A stretch of 64,000 bases of DNA from Piromyces finnis (lineage: Eukaryota > Neocallimastigomycota > Neocallimastigomycetes > Neocallimastigales > Neocallimastigaceae): contig MCFH01000027.1 in assembly GCA_002104945.1 (NCBI GenBank), positions 611,001 to 675,000 on the forward strand, read 5' to 3'. The position numbers were made by a program, and so were the translations under genes. Positions 10,282-24,261 of the stretch are shown here, one piece after another. Each line of letters starts with the position of its first letter. Position 1 is the first letter of the stretch. The notes under the pieces were generated by a model. It made no database searches. It was not told the DNA's origin and worked only from the letters and a program-made list of their open reading frames with translations.

Positions 10282-10992
10282 TTACTCTTTCTCAATAGCC
10301 ACGGTTTAAGCTATGATTTGTAACGCCAGATACAAGATTTTCATAATGTTGGGGCTGTGAAATAAAATTTCTATTATTTTAACATTATTGATACGCGTAT
10401 ATATTACTCTAAATCGACAAGACACTCATCAATATTGACTAATAACACATAGAGATAAAAAATATTTTAATAATGTTTATTGTGACTACAAAAATAGAAT
10501 TACTAAACAAATGTTTACTTTTTTTTGGCATTTACTGATTATTTTTTCTAATTCCTTATTAATTTATTTATTATAAATCACATCTCACTCCTTTCCACTT
10601 TTAACAATTTACACTACTTATTTTTTATAAACCTTTTTACACACACACACACTAAACTTTCAAATTTATATAAATATTATAAATTTTTAGGTATATGATA
10701 TTTTTTATTTTATTTTTTTATTTTGATTTGTTATTTATGTTTTTTTTGCTTTTTTTTTTTTTCAAACTTCAATATAATAATTTTTGTATAAATTATTTTT
10801 ACATATTTCAAGAAATTTATTATTTCCCTTTAAATTATTATATATAATATTTTTTTTGCTTTTCATAAAATTATTGGATGTTCCCTTTTATACAAGAATT
10901 TTCCTCTTTTTTTTTTTAGTTTTTTAGATTTTTTATGATCCTTTTAAGCTTATTTTTCTTCTTGGATTTAAATGAGCTACATATTTATTAAC
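10282..10992. other. AT-rich DNA, 3' flank of profilin
   Basis: Non-coding. The first 200 bases are of more balanced composition, perhaps an old unidentified element. The rest is AT-rich, with a short AC run near 10640 and T-rich stretches just beyond the profilin stop codon that would carry its 3' UTR. Confidence 0.5.
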
Positions 10993-11373
10993 CTAGTAGT
11001 TGACACTAATGAGGTAATCAGCTAAAGATTCAACAATCTTAGTAGCTTCACCTGGTTGAGTTGGTTCAACGTAGGTACCAATAAGAACTGATTGGTTGGT
11101 CTTAACACAAGCACAACCATCGTTACCAGCCTTAGCGTAAATACTTCTTTCATCAGCTCTTAAGGCAATGTATTTCTTACCGTTAATATGTAAACCGCTA
11201 GTACGGATACCAGATGGGTCCTTGAAAGCCTTGAATAAGGCTTGGAATTCAGTGGCGTTAACGCTGAAACCGGCAGAAGTAGCCCAGACGTTACCATCAT
11301 GACCATGAATAGCAGCTTGAGCAATTTTTCCAGTACCAAGAAGGTTTTGGTCGACGTAAGCTTGCCAAGACAT
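10993..11373 (-). CDS. Profilin
   Basis: 126-residue, single-exon protein of the usual profilin length. The N-terminus MSWQAYVDQNLLGTG is the classic profilin signature (W3, Y6, V7, D8) and forms part of the poly-proline-binding face. The middle (AAIHGHDGNVWATSAGF) and the C-terminus (IVESLADYLISVNY) also fit the fold. Profilin binds G-actin, promotes ADP-ATP exchange and feeds actin to formins through proline-rich tracts; it acts in the cytoplasm and at growing tips. Codon use is much less AT-biased than in neighbouring genes, which suits an abundant protein. The start is fixed by the family N-terminus. Confidence 0.97.
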   Translation of the reverse strand: MSWQAYVDQNLLGTGKIAQAAIHGHDGNVWATSAGFSVNATEFQALFKAFKDPSGIRTSGLHINGKKYIALRADERSIYAKAGNDGCACVKTNQSVLIGTYVEPTQPGEATKIVESLADYLISVNY

Positions 11374-14300
11374 ATTTATTTATATTAACTATTTATTTTA
11401 ATAAAATAATAATTATTAGTAATAAGTTTTATTTTATTATTGTTGTTGTTACTATTAACAAGTTTATTATTTTTTTAAATTATTTTTAAATAATAAATAT
11501 TCATTTGATCTATCATACATCAATGATCAATTTAATTCAAAAAACTATTATAATCAAATTATCTTTTATTTTTATTTTGTTTACTTTTTCAAAAAAAATT
11601 TTTTTAAAAAAATATTACTTATAGTTTCGTTTCATTTTTATTTATGTTTTATGTTTGTTTTCATCCTACAACTTTCTTTCTTATAACTTTTATTTTTATT
11701 TTTTATTTACATATTTATTCAATTTTTTACTTCCTAAATCTTTATTTTATTTATTACTAAACTTTTATTTTATTCTAAAAAACCTTTTTAATTTATTTTA
11801 AATCTATTACATTCTATTTACATTACTATTTTTTTATTCTAATACAACTTTATGCATTGTCTTTTATTTATTATTATTATTATTATTCTTTCTTTATTAT
11901 TTTCCTTTAACTACTTTTTTGTATATTATACTAAAAATAATATATATAAACAAAAAAAAATTACTTTTTTAAAATGGCTTTTTAAGGTGTTTTGTGAGTT
12001 TTTGTTATAATTCTTTTTTTTATTTAGTAAATAAAAAAAATGAAAATTATCTAAGAATTTAAAAAAGAAAAAAAATTTTTTTTTTTTACTTTTTTTTTTA
12101 TATTTATATGCCTTTAAAAATTTGCTCTTTTTTTATTTATTTATTCATTCATTCATTTATTCATTCATTTATTTATTTATTTATTCATTCATTCATTTAT
12201 TTATTATTAAATATTTAATTAAAAATACTTTAATAAACATTAATTAATTATTCATATTAAACTATTTAATTACATTTTATATTGTTTGTATATATTAATA
12301 TATTAACTATTTAATTACTGATTAATAATAATATTTTTTTAAAAAAAAATAAAAATATATCATTAAAATTGAATTACAATCAACTAGAATAGTTAATATT
12401 TTAATACGATATAAAGTTATATTTATATATAAATATAATATATGAATTAATAATAAATTGTATATAATAAAAAAAGTAAAGTTTAATTAAAGGATTTTCA
12501 CAATCTTTTTAACAACAAAAAAGTATAATGAAACAGTAAGAAATAAAGTTAAAATAATTATACCTTAAAAAAAAATAGAAGCCATAACTATAACATTTAT
12601 ATTAACTATTTAATACTTTTAATATATCATAAGAGTATTTTTAGCACTGAAAAAAAAATAGACTTTAATTGTAAATAATGATTTCATTATCAACAATACT
12701 TCAAAAAAAAAAAGTATAACAAAACATATATTCATAATGATTATAAAAATTTATATAATATCTAAATAATTAAAAAAGATAATTTTAAGAAATAATAATA
12801 TTTATAAATTAATATTTTAATTATATTTTTTTAAAAAAAATTAATTAACTGAAGAAACACTGAAATATAATTTTTATGGTTTTTATCTTTATTTAAAAAA
12901 GAATTTAATGTTAATAGGCATTTCTTGCTTTTTCTTTATATTTAATAAAGACATATATTTATATTTGAAATAAAATGTTAAAACTACTAAAAAATTTAGT
13001 AAGCAGTTGATATACATTTCTCTATATTTTCATTTCATTTATTTAAATTTAATATCATTACAATTGAACATTACTTATTAATTATATAGAACAATTTATT
13101 TTAAAATAAAAAAAAATAAAATAACTTAATTCTATCTATAAAAATTTTAATAATTATAATAAAATCTTTTTCCTTAATTTATAATTAAAAAATAAAATAT
13201 ACAATTACGTTGCTTTTTTAAAAAAAAAATAAAATAAGTTTTATAGTAATAATATTTTTATGTAGCGATTGATATATAAAATATATAAGCAACTACTAGC
13301 AATATTTTTATAAGTGCTTTTTAGTTATATAGGTATTATTAATTATATAAAATATAAAATGATCACATTGTAAACAATTATTAATAATCAAATAATCAGT
13401 ATATTAAAGTATAATTTATTCTAAGTTTTATAAAAAGAAATATATATATTATTTTTTATAATTAATATCTTAAAAAGTATAATCTTTTTTTTTTTTTTTT
13501 TTTTGATGTAATTAGATTTTTAAAAATTTTAATTAAATCTTTATTTCTTATTTTACTTTTAATAAACATAATTATTAATTAAATAAAACTAATTAAAATA
13601 TTAAACAATCATGCAAACATTAAAATAAATTTTAAGTGTTTTTATTTATGAATTTAATTTATTAATATTTATTATTAGTAATCTAAAAATTAATATTATA
13701 AATAAATAGAATTTAAAAGTAAGGTTGTTTTTAAAGATAAATATTCTATTAATAAGTTAGAAAATTAAAATATATATATATAATTTGTATTATATATTTC
13801 CATATTTTAATTTGTTGATAAATATAAATAAACACTTTTATATTACATTTTTATAATAATATAAAAGCCATGTCAAAAGGATTCTCTTTTTTCAAGAAAA
13901 TAAATAAATTTTTTTCAAATTTATATATAATTATTTGATGTTTTTAAAAAAAAAAAACTATTGTCTTATATTTTGTTATACTTGTATGTCCTTACTCTTT
14001 TATAAAAATTACTATTGATAAAAATAGGGAATTATTATAATGTATTTGTTTGTTTGTTTTTAAATAATTTTTTATTTATAAACATAAATCTTGTTATTGG
14101 TATAATTATCTAAAGAAAAATAAATTATTAAAATAGAATATATTAACTAATTTTTACTTGTTTATATCTTTTCCATAAAAGTTTAAAAGGTGTAGTTAAT
14201 ATACTCTGAAATTTGTTAAATACACTGGCATATTTAATAAAATTAATGCACTAGTATATATAAATAATAAGGTTGTTGATATATTAATGTACATACATCA

Positions 14301-17300
14301 GTATTACAAAATAATAATAATATTATTATTAAGAATGCTTAAAAATACTAATAAAAGAAATAATAACAATTAATAATTTACAATAATAATATTAATAATA
14401 AAATAAAAATATTTTTTTCTTTTCTTTTCCTTACCTCCCTATAAAATAATATTTCTTATATCAATAAATTCAAAAATCTATTTAATTAAAAATTAATTTA
14501 TTTTCCTTTTATGTATAATCCATTTATACTTTATTATATGTACATATATAATCAATATATATAATATATGTAATAATATATATACAAATAGTACAATATT
14601 CATATTCCTAATATAATTTTTATTTACAATGGCAAATACATTCTGTTTTTGTCAATGTATTGCATTTATTACATTTTTAAATGTAAATGTACATTTTTAT
14701 ATAGTATTTTACCTATAATTAATCGGTAAAATAATATTATTATAACTGACAACTTCATTATTATTAAATTTTTAAATGATAATAATATCAATAGTAACTA
14801 AAGAAATAGATAATTGAAATGGTTTATAAATATAAATGCATATTTTATATTTCTTTTTTATTTTATTTAAAAAAAAACATGACTACTCTTACAAGTAATA
14901 AATAAATAAAAAAAAATTCAATTAACTAATATTATTAAAGGGTTATAATTATTTTTACTTAAATTATATATAACCTTTTATTTTTAAAAAGTTATAAAGC
15001 TGTTTTATAGATATATAAAAGTCTTTATTTGAATTTTTGTATTATTATTATTATATAATTTGGTGAAAATTAAATTTATCTTTTCTTTCTTAAATATAAA
15101 CTTTTTCTTTTACTTTTTACTGTTAAAGAATTAGTTGATGTTGTTAATTATTATAAATACAGAAATGTTTAAATAGTATAATTTGAATATTTTTAAATAT
15201 TTTAAAATGCTTATTGGATGATTGAAATATTTAAGATTACAATAATAATATTTTATATGAAAATAAGTTGTTTTCTTTTTTTTTTTTTAAATATTATTTT
15301 TAGAAACTATCCATTAAATAGCCCAAATTAAATTATGAAATATTATTTTTATAAATATTAAAAAATTTATATATCTGTTTTGAACACTATTATGTAATGA
15401 ATAAAAACTCTTGCTATCTATATATAATATAAATTAAGATTATAGATTTTTAAATAAAAAGCTTAAGTCTAAATATTAATCGCATTAAAAAAGATATTAA
15501 CTAATAATTTTAAAGAAATGTTTTTAGAATTCTAATTATAATGTTGTTAAATCAATATTTTATTTTTAAATACAAAATAAGTAATGTTCTTGTTAAAAAG
15601 AAGTAATAAATTTATTAGTTAATTCTTGTTTTAAAATCTTGAGGATTATTCATTTAGTATTGTTATATTTTTTTAAATTATTAAACTTTAGTTTTAACGT
15701 TTTACATGTTTATAAAAATTTAAAAGTAATTATTTAATCATTAATAATAGAAATAATGAGTATCATACATAAATCTTAATGATATATATTATTAATTTAT
15801 ATAGTTCGTTTAATATAATTAAAAAAAAATAGCAGCAAAAGAAGTTTATATTTAGAAATTTAGAATTTCCGTTTTGGATATCTTAATGATTAAATCAAAA
15901 AATTATAATTGAATATAAAATTAAAAAAGCCTTTTTTTTTTTTTTTTTTTTGATAGAAAATTATTTAAACAAGCTATATGTACTTGTTTATAGAAATATA
16001 AAAATAAATTCAACATATAATCAATAGATAAAAATTTAATATTATATACCTATTTTTTAAATAATGATCATAATCATTAATATGTACAATAAATTAAGAA
16101 AGTTTATTATTATGTTATATTTATTTATAAAAAAAAAATAATATATTTTTTTTCTATTGCACTTTTTTTTTTTTAACATATCCAATATAAAAATGTATTT
16201 TTAATAACTAAATACATTTCATATACAAATGTTTTTATAAATTCATGTAAATTATTCTGAATTGTATAGAAAAATCCTTAAAGACATTTTCATTCTTTTA
16301 AAAATTAAATTTAATATAATTTTTTTTTGTCTCATTTCAAGTTATGCATGTTAGTTTATTAAATTATATTGCTTTTTTTATTGGGTAAAGTTTAAAGACT
16401 TTTTTTTTTTAACTTTCATATAATTTCATTAAATATTATCCTTACAATTAAAATGATATGATAAGCGTTCATCATTTCTGTATAATGAGTAAAGATGAAT
16501 TAAAAAGTAATTTATAAATAATATTAATTATTATTTATTATATAAAATAATAAATAATACTATTTTTAAAAATAAGTTAATTTTTTCAATATAATATATG
16601 ATTACATTTAAGGGAGAAAAAGATTAATCTACACCACTATTTTATATCAGGATATGATTTATCAGAACGAAAATAAATATCTTCTATATAATATTATCAT
16701 ATTTAAAAATTATTATCCGATAATGATCATCTTTTTTTTTTTTTTATTTTTATAAAAATCCAAAATTTCATAGAGAAAATTATAAGATTAAAATTATAGC
16801 CTATACTTATATAGTAATATGAATAATATAAATAAAATATATCATATTATCATTATTATTTGTTATATATTCCTTTATTTTTCAGTAGTTATTATATAAT
16901 GAATTTTTCTTAAAAAATATTTAATGAAAATATGTAAATATAATAGTTTTAACATTACCCTACCAAACGACAAAAAATTAAATAATAATAATAATTTAAA
17001 TACAGATAATTAAATGATATTATTTGACAACTATATTTATTAGTTTATTATAAAATTTTATTTTATTTAATATTAAATAATTATTTATATATATAACTCA
17101 ATTAGTAATTATAAGGATTTCTATTAAAAAAGTTTATATTTTTAAATAACGGATATACAAGTTAATTTTATTATATTATAGAAAAAAAGTAAAAAGTAAA
17201 ATTTTTTTATAAATAATAAATTTACAATATGACTAACACTAAAAATTTTAATCTAAATATTATATAATAAAAATTATCAAAAAAAAAAAAAAAATAAAAT

Positions 17301-18482
17301 AATAATAACTTAATTGAATACATATTAGTTTATTTTAATTTAGTTATAATAATAATAATAGTATTTTTTTTTCTATTTTTTTTTAGTTCATTTTCATTAC
17401 TTTTTTGAAGGTTTTAATAAGAAAGACGATTTAAAAAAAAAAAGAGAGAAAAAGAAAGAATTCTTTGAAAGAATTCGTGTGAATAGCTCTTAAAATAGAT
17501 TATCAAATTATAGAAATAATAAATATAAAAAAGTTCGATATCTGTAAAATAAGATATATTTTTCATTGAATTTTTATAAAAAGTATAAAAGAATTTGAAA
17601 AATAAGCTTCAATTAGAAAAGGAAAGAAAAGTTATTAAAGGATGTAAAAGGGATATTCATACAGTTATAGACATGTAATTCATTAAAATTAAATTATAAG
17701 ATAAATATTATAGATAAAAAGTTCATATATTGCAAATAATACTAAAAGATTTTAAATTTAAAAGAATATATATACATAAATAAATAGTATTATTATATAA
17801 ATCTAATAGAATATAATACTTCAAATATAATAAGAAAACTACAAAAGGAAAATGTATTAATAATTACAAAGAAAAAATATTCGCTCATTAATAATTGATT
17901 TTTTAAAAAAGATATATATATAAAAAAAAGCGACAAAATATAATAAACTTGAAAAAAAAAAATGTATTTATACTAAAATAAAAAAAAATATTATATTATT
18001 TATAAATGATATATATATATTTTTATTTTTTTAAACTAATTTAATGTAAATTTATCTATATCCTAAAAAATTCTAATATAAAGAAAAAGAAAAAAGTTTT
18101 GAAGAAATACATAAAAAGAAAAATAGAAATAATCAATTTATCAAACTTTAATTATATTATTACTATTATTATTATTATTATTTTTGCATACATAATTTTT
18201 CTTTATTTTATATTTATATAATATTTATACTCACTGGAAATAGTTTTTTATATAATTGTAATAGTTTTACTTTTTATTATTCATTTTAAAAAATTATCAA
18301 AATTTAAAAGTTATACATATTTCATAATATCATTTTTTTTTATTAAAATAACAATAAGCAAAACCATCAACAAAAAAATATATAATATATATTAAAAAAG
18401 AAGAGTAATTTAAAGTTAATTAAAATTTATTACATAAGAAAAAAAATTTTTAATTAAATTTGAATAATTAAAATTATAAAAA
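11374..18482. other. 7.1-kb AT-rich gene desert
   Basis: No reading frame or splice-linked exon chain that I can support. The base composition is extreme, with frequent poly(A), poly(T), TA runs and short AAT arrays. A TTTA/TTCA tetranucleotide array lies at about 12126-12208. The left end includes the profilin promoter. The right end (about 17380-18480, with purine-rich GAAAGAATTC repeats near 17455) is presumably the upstream region and 5' UTR of the Asn/Tyr-rich gene. Small genes with many short exons could be missed. Confidence 0.5.
12126..12208. repeat. TTTA/TTCA tetranucleotide microsatellite
   Basis: Alternating blocks of TTTA and TTCA repeats in a non-coding region. This is a simple-sequence array typical of slippage in AT-rich DNA. 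Confidence 0.8.
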
Positions 18483-20341
18483 ATGTATTCCAATAATTAT
18501 TTATATCGAAGACCATCTAATGCTTCAGATTCATCATCCGTAACATTAACAGATGATAAATGTTATGGAATCAATAATTCCCCATATTCATCAAGCTATA
18601 ATAATTATAATAGTAATAATTATAATGCATATGATATATATAATTCCCCATATTTCAATGCTATTGATGAAGAATATAAAAATTTACCTTATGCTAGCTC
18701 CTACAGTAATTCAGATCCATTAACCATTAATAGAAATTTTAGTGGAAATTATAATAATTACCGTTATAAAAATAATAACTATAATAATAATTATGGTTCT
18801 TCTTCATTCCCGACTTATTCAAATTCAAATTATTATAATAATTATGAAAATAATAGAAGGAATAGTCATTATAGAAGTTTAAGTGTTGGAAATACACCAA
18901 GTAATTATTGAAAATAAAAAAAAATTTTTTACAAAATTTTTTTATATCTTAAATTTTATTTTTTATATTTTTTTTAATTGTAAAAAAAGTTTAACATATA
19001 AGCCTATTATAAAAGTTACATAAAAAAAAAACATCATTTTAATATAACTTTAATAACTTTTTTATTCATTTTATATACTTTATTAATTAATTTAAATAGG
19101 TTACGGTAGCAATAATTATAATTATGAAGATGAGAGTGATGATGGTGTTTATAGAAGTGATAATAATAATAATTATATTTATATTACTAGATCATCATCA
19201 AATCCATCTGGAAGACGTATGAAATATAATTCTGGTGGTAATTATTTAAATTCTTATTCTAAAAGAAATAATCATAACAATCCAATAGATTATCTTGATC
19301 TATCTGTTAATTGTAATAATTACAGTGATAATAAACTTGAGAGAAGAAAAAGAAGATCAAGAATAAATTCAAAATTAGGAAGTGATTATTACCCATATGA
19401 AAGGAAAAAAGGTTTATTAGAAAATATAACTTCCAAATTTAGAAAACTAAGATTTAGTTCCGATAAATATGAGGATGATCAATGTAATTATTATGATACA
19501 CCTTGACACTTATTATATTAAAATATATAAAATAGATAATATTTATATTTCATTTCATTATTAAAAACTTTTAAATATTTTTTTTTTCCATATATTTAAT
19601 ATTATAGACGATGATGAAGACTATAGAACAAGATATCATGAATCATATAGAAATAATACTTTAAATAATACTACGAATGGTTGTTTAAATAATTTGAATA
19701 ATCAATATAATGAATATATGAAATATAATAATGATTATCACAATAATTATAAGAATTACAACAACAACAACAACAATAATAATAATAATAATAATAATAA
19801 TAATTATAATAATAACAATTATAATAATAACAATTATAGTAATAATAATTATAATAATAACAATTATAGTAATAACAATTATAATAATAACAATAGTATT
19901 TATAACAATGATTATTATACTAACAATAATAACAATAACATGAATAATAATAATTATTATAATTTTAATAGAAACCATAATAATTATAATAATAATAATC
20001 AAAATAGTTGCTATTCTTCTTCATTTAATAGCAATAGCAGAACCATTTCTGATATTTCAATTCAACCACCTGCTCAAAAATTAGTTAAAGCACCCACTGT
20101 AGATAATAGTTCATTATATAATTATTATAATAACTATAATTGTAATAGTAATAATTATAATAATCAATGGAATAACAATAATAATAACAATACCAACAAT
20201 ATAATTGATAAACAAGCTTTTAATTTAAGAAATTCTGATAATGATATATATGATAGTAACTACAACAATAATAGTTATAACAATAATTACAATAATTATA
20301 ATGATAATAATAATAATAATAGTAACGATTATTATTATTAT

Positions 20342-20386
<45 letters not shown>

Positions 20387-20959
20387 TATAATAATTATAA
20401 TAATTATAATTATAATAATAATAATAATAATAATAATTATAACAATAATAATTATAATAGTAATTATAATAGTAATTATAATAATAATTATAACAGCAAC
20501 GATAATAATAATAATAATTGCAATAATAATTCTGGATATAGAAGAAATAGTTCAGCACTAGAAAGACATAATAGACATAATTCCTGTTCCAATGGTTATT
20601 ATTCCAATTTAAATGATTCTTGTAAATATAATAATAATGTTAGTAAAGATTCCTTTTTATATAGTTCATATAATAAAAGTCAGGATTTTCAGGATGACAA
20701 TTACCTTCAAAATTTAAAAAATAATGTTTATATTACCAATGATAATTTAACGAATGATGACAATAATGATATAATATATAATAAATATAAGTTAAAATCA
20801 TATAGTAGAAGAAGAAAATCTGGAAAGAAAGAATATGTTGATAGTAATTATTATGCTAATGATTATGATTGTAATCCAAAGTATTATATACCAAGTAGAC
20901 AAAATTCAAAAGTAACTTTTGATAGAAACGTTCAATATTGGAACCCAAATGAGAATTAA
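18483..20959 (+). CDS. Asn/Tyr-rich low-complexity protein (three exons)
   Basis: Three reading frames join through phase-consistent introns: 18483-18900 (donor GTAATT), 19100-19483 (acceptor TTTAAATAG, donor GTAATT), and 19608-20959 (acceptor ATTATAG). The product has 717 residues. It is dominated by Asn and Tyr with long NN and NNY runs in exon 3. Islands of normal composition include a Ser/Arg region in exon 1 and a basic cluster LERRKRRSRINSK in exon 2. Near the end are a second basic cluster (SRRRKSGKK) and SKVTFDRNVQYWNPNEN at the C-terminus. KVTF fits the RVxF docking motif for protein phosphatase 1. No domain is recognised, and there is no signal peptide or membrane segment. The TTG codon at 19694 is internal and not a start. 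Gene structure is fairly secure; function is unknown. Confidence 0.75.
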
Positions 20960-21619
20960 TCTGTTTCTTAAAAAAAAAAAAATAAAAATAAAAATAAAAA
21001 AAACAATATTACAAAATTCTTATATATTGAATGATATGATATAATATATAAGTAATATTTATATATATATTATAATATATATATAATATTTATTTGGAAA
21101 CAAAATGAATACTTTAAAAGATTTCCTAAAATTTTGAGCAATAAATATATATATATAAACAATTTTGACCTTAAAGTAAGTTATATATATATATATTCAT
21201 ATTACATTTTAGATTAAACATATAATAAATTTATAAATTTATTTAGTGTATATTTATTTTTTCCAATTATTAATTTAATAAAGCGATTATTTAAAAAATT
21301 CAAATTCATCAATTCATTTGAATACTAATTTAATATCTTTAATTTTTTCTTCATAATATTATAGGTTGTTTAATGAAAAACAACAGCAACATTAAATAAT
21401 CAAAGATGAAATTTTAATTATATAACATATAATATATATTTCTTTTTTTTTTTTTTTGTTAAAAAAAAAATTAATAATAGATATTTTTTATTTTTAATTT
21501 TTTCATAATTATTAAATTCATATATTCGATTTTCATATTTTTTTTATTAATTACTTGTATAATGCTTTTCTACATTTATATCAATCATTATTATATTTTA
21601 ATTATAATATTGTCTTTTT

Positions 21620-21655
<36 letters not shown>

Positions 21656-22463
21656 GGTTATATTTTAAATGGTTATAGCTTTCATTCTTTGTTTAATTTT
21701 AAAAATAAATTAAAAAAATATATGGTAATAGAAAGAAAATTCAAAAATAAAAGAAAGTAATAATGAATTCAATTTGATTTTATATTTTCTCATTATTCTA
21801 TGTTTAAAATACTTTTATAATGTTTTAGTTTATGTTTAAGATAATAGTTGAATAAAAGGGATAATCAGAAATTTTTTTTTAAAACTTCTTTTTTATATAA
21901 ATTTTAAATTCCGATTATACAAATGTATACAATATACAATACTTCTAATATAAATTGTATACAATATTCTGTATATTTTAATGATATTATGATTATTCAA
22001 TGATTATTCAAGGTATAATAAAAAATATTTGTTACTATATTTTGAAAAAAGAAAAGGTAACATTTTATATGTTTTTTTATATGTAAAAGAAATATCTAAT
22101 GTTAATAATTTTAATTACATAGAAAAAAAAACATAAAATTAAAATAAATAACTTTATTAACAATTTTTTTATTTTGTTTTTCATTTCAGATTATTACTTT
22201 TTTTGATATTTATTAAAGTTATTTATGAAAATATCTAAACTAACCATTTATTCATAATTATACTATTTATAATATTATTATTATAAACCTTCTTTCAATA
22301 TTCTTTAAAAATCTAGTATGAAATTATTTATATTCAAAAAAAATATATTTATTCTATTATAAAATTAAAAATAATTAAATAATATAAAAATTTCAAAGTA
22401 TTGTCATTGTTTTAATAATCTTATTTTAATTATTTTCATATACAAGAGTATATAAATAAAATT
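20960..22463. other. AT-rich intergenic DNA
   Basis: 3' flank of the Asn/Tyr-rich gene and 5' flank of the DUF4200 gene. It contains a long poly(A) tract near 21621-21653 and repeats of TATACAATA around 21920-21970. No coding exon seen. Confidence 0.55.
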
Positions 22464-24225
22464 ATGTCTTTCTCAAATATAAAAAAGGCTAATCCTAAAC
22501 CTGTATTTAATCAAGATGGGTTTACACAAAGACAAAAAGATATTATTAATTCATGTATAAGAGATGAAGAAAAGAGAAATCAAATAAAAAATAATGAAGG
22601 TATTCATACCCAAGAGATTAAATCCCTTGTAGAAGGAACCTCTACAATTAAGAATAATAAAAACAGTACTTTCATTACTCAACGAGGAGGGAAAATGTAT
22701 GACATTTTTTACATAATAATAATAAAATATCTCTATAATGTAAATTCAATGAAATTAATTAATAATATATTATATCATTTGAATTTCTCTATTTTCCATA
22801 TTATTATATATATTATATATAATACAGTTACCAGAGTGATACTTTTACAAAAGTATGTTTGAAAAAAAAAAAAAGAAAAGAATATCAAATAAAAGAAATT
22901 ATATTAAATGTAATTAAGCTAATCCTATTCTTTTTAATTTTTAATATGTATATGCATATATATATATATTAAAATAAATATTATCATGCATTCATAAATA
23001 TTTTGATCTTATAGAATATCCTAAGCTTACAAGGTCGACAAAATTTTCAGTCAACAATATTATTACAAAAGAAAAATGAAATGAGCATTGTTCAAAAAGA
23101 ATTAGAAGAAAAAAGAATTGAATTTTCAAAAAGGATGAAAGAATGTCGAGGAAAACAAGAAGAATTAAAATTAAGAGTAATTTTTTTTTATTATAAAGAT
23201 GATTTATTAATAAATATCTTTATTAAATAAAAATTTTAAAATATATTTATCTTTTTAATTTTCTATTTTTATTTTTTATTAATTTTTATTAAACTAAAAA
23301 AAAAAGCAAAAACAAATTAGAGAAAGAGTTGCAAAATTTGAAAAATTTTTAAAAGAAAATGATGCAAAAAGATATAGAGCAAATATTAAAATTCAAAATG
23401 AAAGAAAAATTAAGGAACAAAAAGTAATATTATGAAATAATATTATAATATTTTAATAGCCTATCTATCATTTTAATTTCAATTTGATATATTGTTGTTG
23501 TTGATTATTATACATCATTCCTAAATGACTTTTATACTTTACAAAAAAAAAAAAAACACCCTTATAGATAAAAGAATTGAACGAATTGAAAGAATTAAAA
23601 AGGAAAATTTTAATAAAAAGTCAAAATATTCAAAATTTATTAAGTAAATGTCTATCTATTATTATCATATTAAAATCAAAGCTATAATATTTACAATTGT
23701 TATTTATTTGTATTTATAATATTATTTATTTATTTATGAATAACCTTTACATTTATTAATATCTTATGTTAATGCATATAATATAATAATAATATACACA
23801 TACATATATACATATATATATTTTAATAATAAAAAAAGAGAAATATTATATATATGAAGAATATTTACAATCTGTAGTCAACATTTTACCTCATAATTAT
23901 TTAGATGTTAATGAACCTCATATTAATGATGTTATCATGAGACATACAACTTTAATAGAAACTCAAAAAGATCTTAAAGAGAATGCTGTTTCAAATCAAG
24001 TAGAAATTGAAAAGGAACAACTTAATTATACTGCAACAATAAAAGTATATATATATATTTTATTTTTTTTTTCAAATAATAAATTAAATATTATATATGA
24101 TTATAAATAATATAATATAATATTTTTTATTATATTTATATATTTATATTATTATATTATTATATGCATTATATATATTATGATAATATATATATACCTT
24201 CATTTAAATCAATTTGATTAATATA

Positions 24226-24261
<36 letters not shown>

